From positions 1 through 64,000 of the forward strand of contig NZ_JOCA01000006.1 of the NCBI RefSeq assembly GCF_000718785.1: a stretch of DNA of 64,000 nt, given 5' to 3'. The notes beneath the pieces were generated by a model. It saw only the letters and a program-made list of their open reading frames with translations. It had not been told where the DNA came from and made no database searches. Shown here in pieces: positions 61,338-64,000 of the stretch. A program made the position numbers and the translations under genes. The DNA comes from Streptomyces sp. NRRL WC-3626. Lineage in GTDB: Bacteria; Actinomycetota; Actinomycetes; Streptomycetales; Streptomycetaceae. Each line of letters opens with the position of its first letter. Positions within the stretch are counted from its first letter, which is position 1.

Positions 61338-62788
61338 TAGGGCACTCGGGGTAGGGAGGCGTGGCGGTCCAGGAATGTGGAGACCTCTGATGTTCTGCGG
61401 TGGGGGAGGAGGACTCGGGACGTGCCTGCCAGCATCGTGCGGACTCGGGAGGACTGGACCTCGTTGAGCAGGTCCAGGACGCGCATGCCGGCCGTCGCCG
61501 CCTCGTCGGGGCGGCCGCCCCGGGCCAGGTCGTCGGCCAGTTCCGCCGTGTACAGGGCGATGTTGCGGGTGAAGTGCGGATCCTGGAGTTCCGCCGCCCT
61601 GCGCGCGTGCCGCGCAGCCCGGGGCCAGTCGCCCAGCGTCGACCAGCACTGCGCCTCCAGGCCCTCCAGCTCCGCCTCGCCGTAGAAGCTCATCCACTCG
61701 GGGTCCGCCTCCGCCCGACCGCGCTGGAAATAGGCGTGCGCGCGGGCCAGCGCCTGCTCGCAGCCCGCGCGGTCGGCGAGACCGGCCCAGCCGCCCGCCT
61801 CCCGCAGCGCCAGCAGCGACATCAGCCGTGGGGAGCCCAGCGGACGCGCCGCCCGCTGGGCGGCCTGCGCCGCCCGTACCGCCTCCCTCGGCCGGCCCGC
61901 GTCCCGCGCGAGGAACGCCGTATTGCAGAAGGCGTGCGCCTCGACACCCGGATCCCCCGTCACCCGCGCGGTCGCCAGCGCCTCCGCGTAGTGCGAACGC
62001 GCGTCGTCGAAACGGCCCGAGTCGTGCGCCAGCCAGCCCACCGAGATGGCCAGCTCGCCGGCGCCCGCGTACAGCCGGTCCGCCGTACGCTGCCGGGTCG
62101 TCCCCGCGTCCAGCAGCGCGTACGCCGCCCGCAAGGGGGCCGCCGCGCGGCGGTACAGCCCGTCGGCCCCGTGCCGGTCGTCCAGCAGCCGGATCCGGCG
62201 TACGGCTTCCTCCAGCGCGCCCGCGTCGCTCGCCCCGGGGCGGCGCACGGCGCGCTGCGCGGCCGAGGCGTCCGTGGCGAATCCGTACGGGCTCAGCGAG
62301 GCGGCCGCCACCGTGGCGCCCCCTCCGGTCATGAATGCGCGACGCAGCACGTCGCTCTCCTCGTGGTCGTGCGTGTCGTACGTGTCGTACCGGTCCTGCG
62401 TCTCATACGGCTCGTACGCCTCGCTGTTCTCAGTCGTGGCGTTCGCCGGGTTCTCGGTGCGGGCCGGGGGTCGGTCGTCCCCCACGGCCCGCGTTCCGCG
62501 CCCGCGCACCGACGAGCGGGGCGCGAAGCCCAGGTCGGTCAGTGCGCGGCCGGGGAACATGTGCAGGAACACCCGCTCATAGGCGTAGTTCGGGCAGCGG
62601 ATCTCACCCGCCTCGACCCGGTGCACATACCGAGCGTCACAGCTGACCCGCTCGCCGATCTCGCGGGCGGCCCGCCGGACCACCGCGGCGAACTCGGCCG
62701 GCGAGCGCGCTCCGCGCAGTTGCCGGAAGACGAGATTCGGCCGTGGGGGCCGTGGGGGCTGGGACGAGGGCACCGTTGACGACGCCAT
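61337..62788 (-). CDS. NsdA-like TPR regulatory protein
   Basis: A 483-residue protein resembling the Streptomyces NsdA family of negative regulators: an N-terminal helix-turn-helix-like region (residues 20-85: VRRAAREIGERVSCDARYVHRVEAGEIRCP), a low-complexity acidic Tyr/Asp/Thr stretch (about 125-145), and TPR repeats (about 190-480). NsdA itself maps elsewhere in S. coelicolor, so this is probably a paralogue. The Tyr/Asp stretch comes from a short tandem repeat around 62380-62440 and could vary in length. Confidence 0.78.
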   Translation of the reverse strand: MASSTVPSSQPPRPPRPNLVFRQLRGARSPAEFAAVVRRAAREIGERVSCDARYVHRVEAGEIRCPNYAYERVFLHMFPGRALTDLGFAPRSSVRGRGTRAVGDDRPPARTENPANATTENSEAYEPYETQDRYDTYDTHDHEESDVLRRAFMTGGGATVAAASLSPYGFATDASAAQRAVRRPGASDAGALEEAVRRIRLLDDRHGADGLYRRAAAPLRAAYALLDAGTTRQRTADRLYAGAGELAISVGWLAHDSGRFDDARSHYAEALATARVTGDPGVEAHAFCNTAFLARDAGRPREAVRAAQAAQRAARPLGSPRLMSLLALREAGGWAGLADRAGCEQALARAHAYFQRGRAEADPEWMSFYGEAELEGLEAQCWSTLGDWPRAARHARRAAELQDPHFTRNIALYTAELADDLARGGRPDEAATAGMRVLDLLNEVQSSRVRTMLAGTSRVLLPHRRTSEVSTFLDRHASLPRVP

Positions 62789-63044
62789 GGCCGGGTCCTC
62801 TCTGCGAACCGTCGAACCATGCCGGAATCAGGATGAGTTGTCCGAGTGCTGCCCTGTTTCCGGCGGGCTAGAACGTACCTGCTGTGACGAAGCCGCTACG
62901 CGAAGTTTGGCAACAATCCGGATATGTCATCCGTGATCTGCCATGAACTGCCATCCTTTGCGGCGGACTTTCGCCGTAGCCGTTGACGTATCGGCTCGTT
63001 GTGCCTTTCGTACCGAGGGCCCTGTGCGTGTGGTGGAGGCCGGG
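62789..63044. other. Divergent intergenic region upstream of the NsdA-like gene
   Basis: 256 bp without a credible gene. It is A/T-richer around 62900-63000 and should hold two divergent promoters; none is clear enough to mark. Confidence 0.35.
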
Positions 63045-63431
63045 ATGATGACCAGTCGAAGCAATGATCCGTTGGAGCTGCCGAATACGGAGTGTGACGT
63101 GGTCACGGTCCCGGCGCGACAGGGTCTGGAGGCGGTCGACATCCTGCGGAGGGGGGCGGGGGACGCGGTGGGGCCCGTGCTGCATGACGACGGGTGCGAC
63201 ACGTTGGGGTTTCTGGTGCCGCCGGGGACGGCTGCGGGGTGGGACGTGCCGGGGAGTACCTGTACGGATACCGACGGGTGCGGGCTGAGCGTGGTGCCGA
63301 CGGCGTCCGCGGAGGGGTCGGAGTGGCTGCTGCCGCCGGGGGAGGTCGAGCCGGCGACGGATCCTGTGGTGCTCCGGGAGGCGTTGGACGAGGCTCAGCG
63401 GTTGATCGAGGCCGCGGATGGGTGTGCGTGA
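63045..63431 (+). CDS. Small acidic protein of unknown function
   Basis: A 128-residue acidic soluble protein (SRSNDPLELPNTECDVVTVPARQGLEAVDILR; LHDDGCDTLGFLVPPGTAAGWDVPGS; TDPVVLREALDEAQRLIEAAD). No family is recognised with certainty. The start at 63045, or 63048 at the second of two adjacent ATGs, follows TGGAGG. It is divergent from the NsdA-like gene, which may hint at shared control. Confidence 0.7.
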   Translation: MMTSRSNDPLELPNTECDVVTVPARQGLEAVDILRRGAGDAVGPVLHDDGCDTLGFLVPPGTAAGWDVPGSTCTDTDGCGLSVVPTASAEGSEWLLPPGEVEPATDPVVLREALDEAQRLIEAADGCA

Positions 63432-63488
63432 GGTTGTCGGCCGGGGAGGGGTTTTCGCCCCCGCCGCCCCTACCCGTTCCCGTCCTCA

Positions 63489-63507
63489 CCAGGGGCTCTG
63501 CCCCTGG
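63489..63507. terminator. Terminator-like hairpin in a common Streptomyces intergenic motif
   Basis: CCAGGGGC-TCT-GCCCCTGG is a perfect 8-bp stem followed by ACCCCGCTCC, then a GCGCCGGAGGGGCTGG tail. A related AGGGGCTCCGCCCCAG occurs near 49826. No T-run is present. Confidence 0.6.
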
Positions 63508-63562
63508 ACCCCGCTCCTCAAGCGCCGGAGGGGCTGGGAGTAGCGCCTGGGACAATGGCGGG

Positions 63563-64000
63563 ATGGGCAGGGCAAGGGGTAAGCAGGCCGGCGGTGACGG
63601 TGTTGTCGAGGAGCGGGTCGATGGTGGCGTCGCCCGGCTTGTCGCTGATCGGGATCGGGGGCGGGGGTGGACGTTGTTGATCGACGACGCGCCTCAGTCG
63701 CACGTCGATCTCGATGACCCCGCGTATCTGTCCTTCGAGTACCAGCGGCGGTTCGGGCATGTCGTCGATCTCGTCGCCCCGCCCGGTAAGCCGCTGCAGG
63801 CCGTCCATCTCGGCGGTGGTGCCTTCACCCTCGCGCGGTACGTCGCCGCCACCCGCCCCCGTTCCACCCAGCAGGTCGTCGAGCGGGACGCGGCGCTGGT
63901 GTCACTGGTCCGGCGTGAACTGCCGCTGGACCCGAAGGCCCGCATCCGGGTGCGTTCGGTGGACGCCCGGGAAGGGCTCGCCAAGGTGCCGGACGGCTGG
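63563..64000 (+). CDS. Spermidine-synthase-like methyltransferase, 3' end beyond the window
   Basis: The first 146 codons are open to the window end. The translated sequence contains LLIDDAPQSHVDLDDPAYLSFEYQRR, then LVAPPGKPLQAVHLGGGAFTLARYVAATRP and VVERDAALVSLVRRELPL, the AdoMet-binding pattern of the spermidine-synthase-like family (HLGGGAFTLARY glycine motif, VERD acidic residue). Many actinobacterial members are fused or stand-alone proteins of unknown role. The start at 63563 has no clear ribosome binding site. Confidence 0.8.
   Translation, partial: MGRARGKQAGGDGVVEERVDGGVARLVADRDRGRGWTLLIDDAPQSHVDLDDPAYLSFEYQRRFGHVVDLVAPPGKPLQAVHLGGGAFTLARYVAATRPRSTQQVVERDAALVSLVRRELPLDPKARIRVRSVDAREGLAKVPDGW

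Overview
The window is about 70% G+C, actinobacterial in codon use, and almost certainly from a Streptomyces chromosome. The evidence is the cslA-glxA-endoglucanase locus for hyphal-tip glycan, an AA10 chitin-active oxidase behind a DasR-type (dre) operator, a CdgA-like PAS-GGDEF-EAL protein, an NsdA-like regulator, a Scr-type XRE/DUF397/ATPase trio and a pSAM2-like integrative element. From memory, the gene order recalls the S. coelicolor SCO279x-SCO283x region in reverse; I could not check this.

Layout. 0-7.2 kb: interspersed palindromic repeats, a NagD-like HAD phosphatase, a degenerate sortase-like protein, and the tip-glycan genes (GH6 lipoprotein, glxA, cslA). 7.2-11.4 kb: cell-wall and secreted proteins, with two of three identical tRNA-Lys(CTT) genes. 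11.4-20.3 kb: an ehuABCD-type solute importer with an IclR regulator, a DUF3830 protein, an amidase, a D-2-hydroxyacid dehydrogenase and two Asp/Glu-racemase/maleate-isomerase-like enzymes; together these look like one uptake and catabolism locus. 20.3-30.5 kb: a lipoprotein, a non-canonical tRNA-Gly-like element, a luciferase-like oxidoreductase, CdgA, an M6-type protease, the third tRNA-Lys, a HigBA-like toxin-antitoxin pair with a palindromic operator, and the Scr trio.

30.7-54.5 kb is the accessory region. A secreted triple-LamG protein is followed by a 2,296-residue RHS/Hint polymorphic toxin and its probable immunity gene. An actinomycete integrative and conjugative element (AICE: int, xis, rep, spdB-like, traB/ftsK, GntR and XRE regulators) follows. 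Right after the element lies a second, headless toxin module: the last Hint residues, an EndoU-like tip and another probable immunity gene. Then come an internally deleted IS630 copy and a 5'-truncated DUF4265 gene. The last Hint codons of the rhs gene and the start of the headless module share an identical 20-bp stretch in the same reading frame. It has the architecture of a tyrosine-recombinase core (CACA-N7-TGTG). The simplest reading is that the AICE integrates into the Hint-coding motif of rhs and carries its own toxin tip and immunity gene, so that integration swaps the tip in frame and displaces the resident EndoU tip. This is the most interesting object in the window.

54.8-64 kb: a decayed PH-domain membrane protein, a three-gene operon (Cas4/RecB-like nuclease, unknown protein, superfamily 1 helicase), a PAP2 phosphatase, a histidine phosphatase, tandem copies of the palindromic repeat, an NsdA-like TPR regulator, a small unknown protein, and the start of a spermidine-synthase-like methyltransferase cut by the window end.
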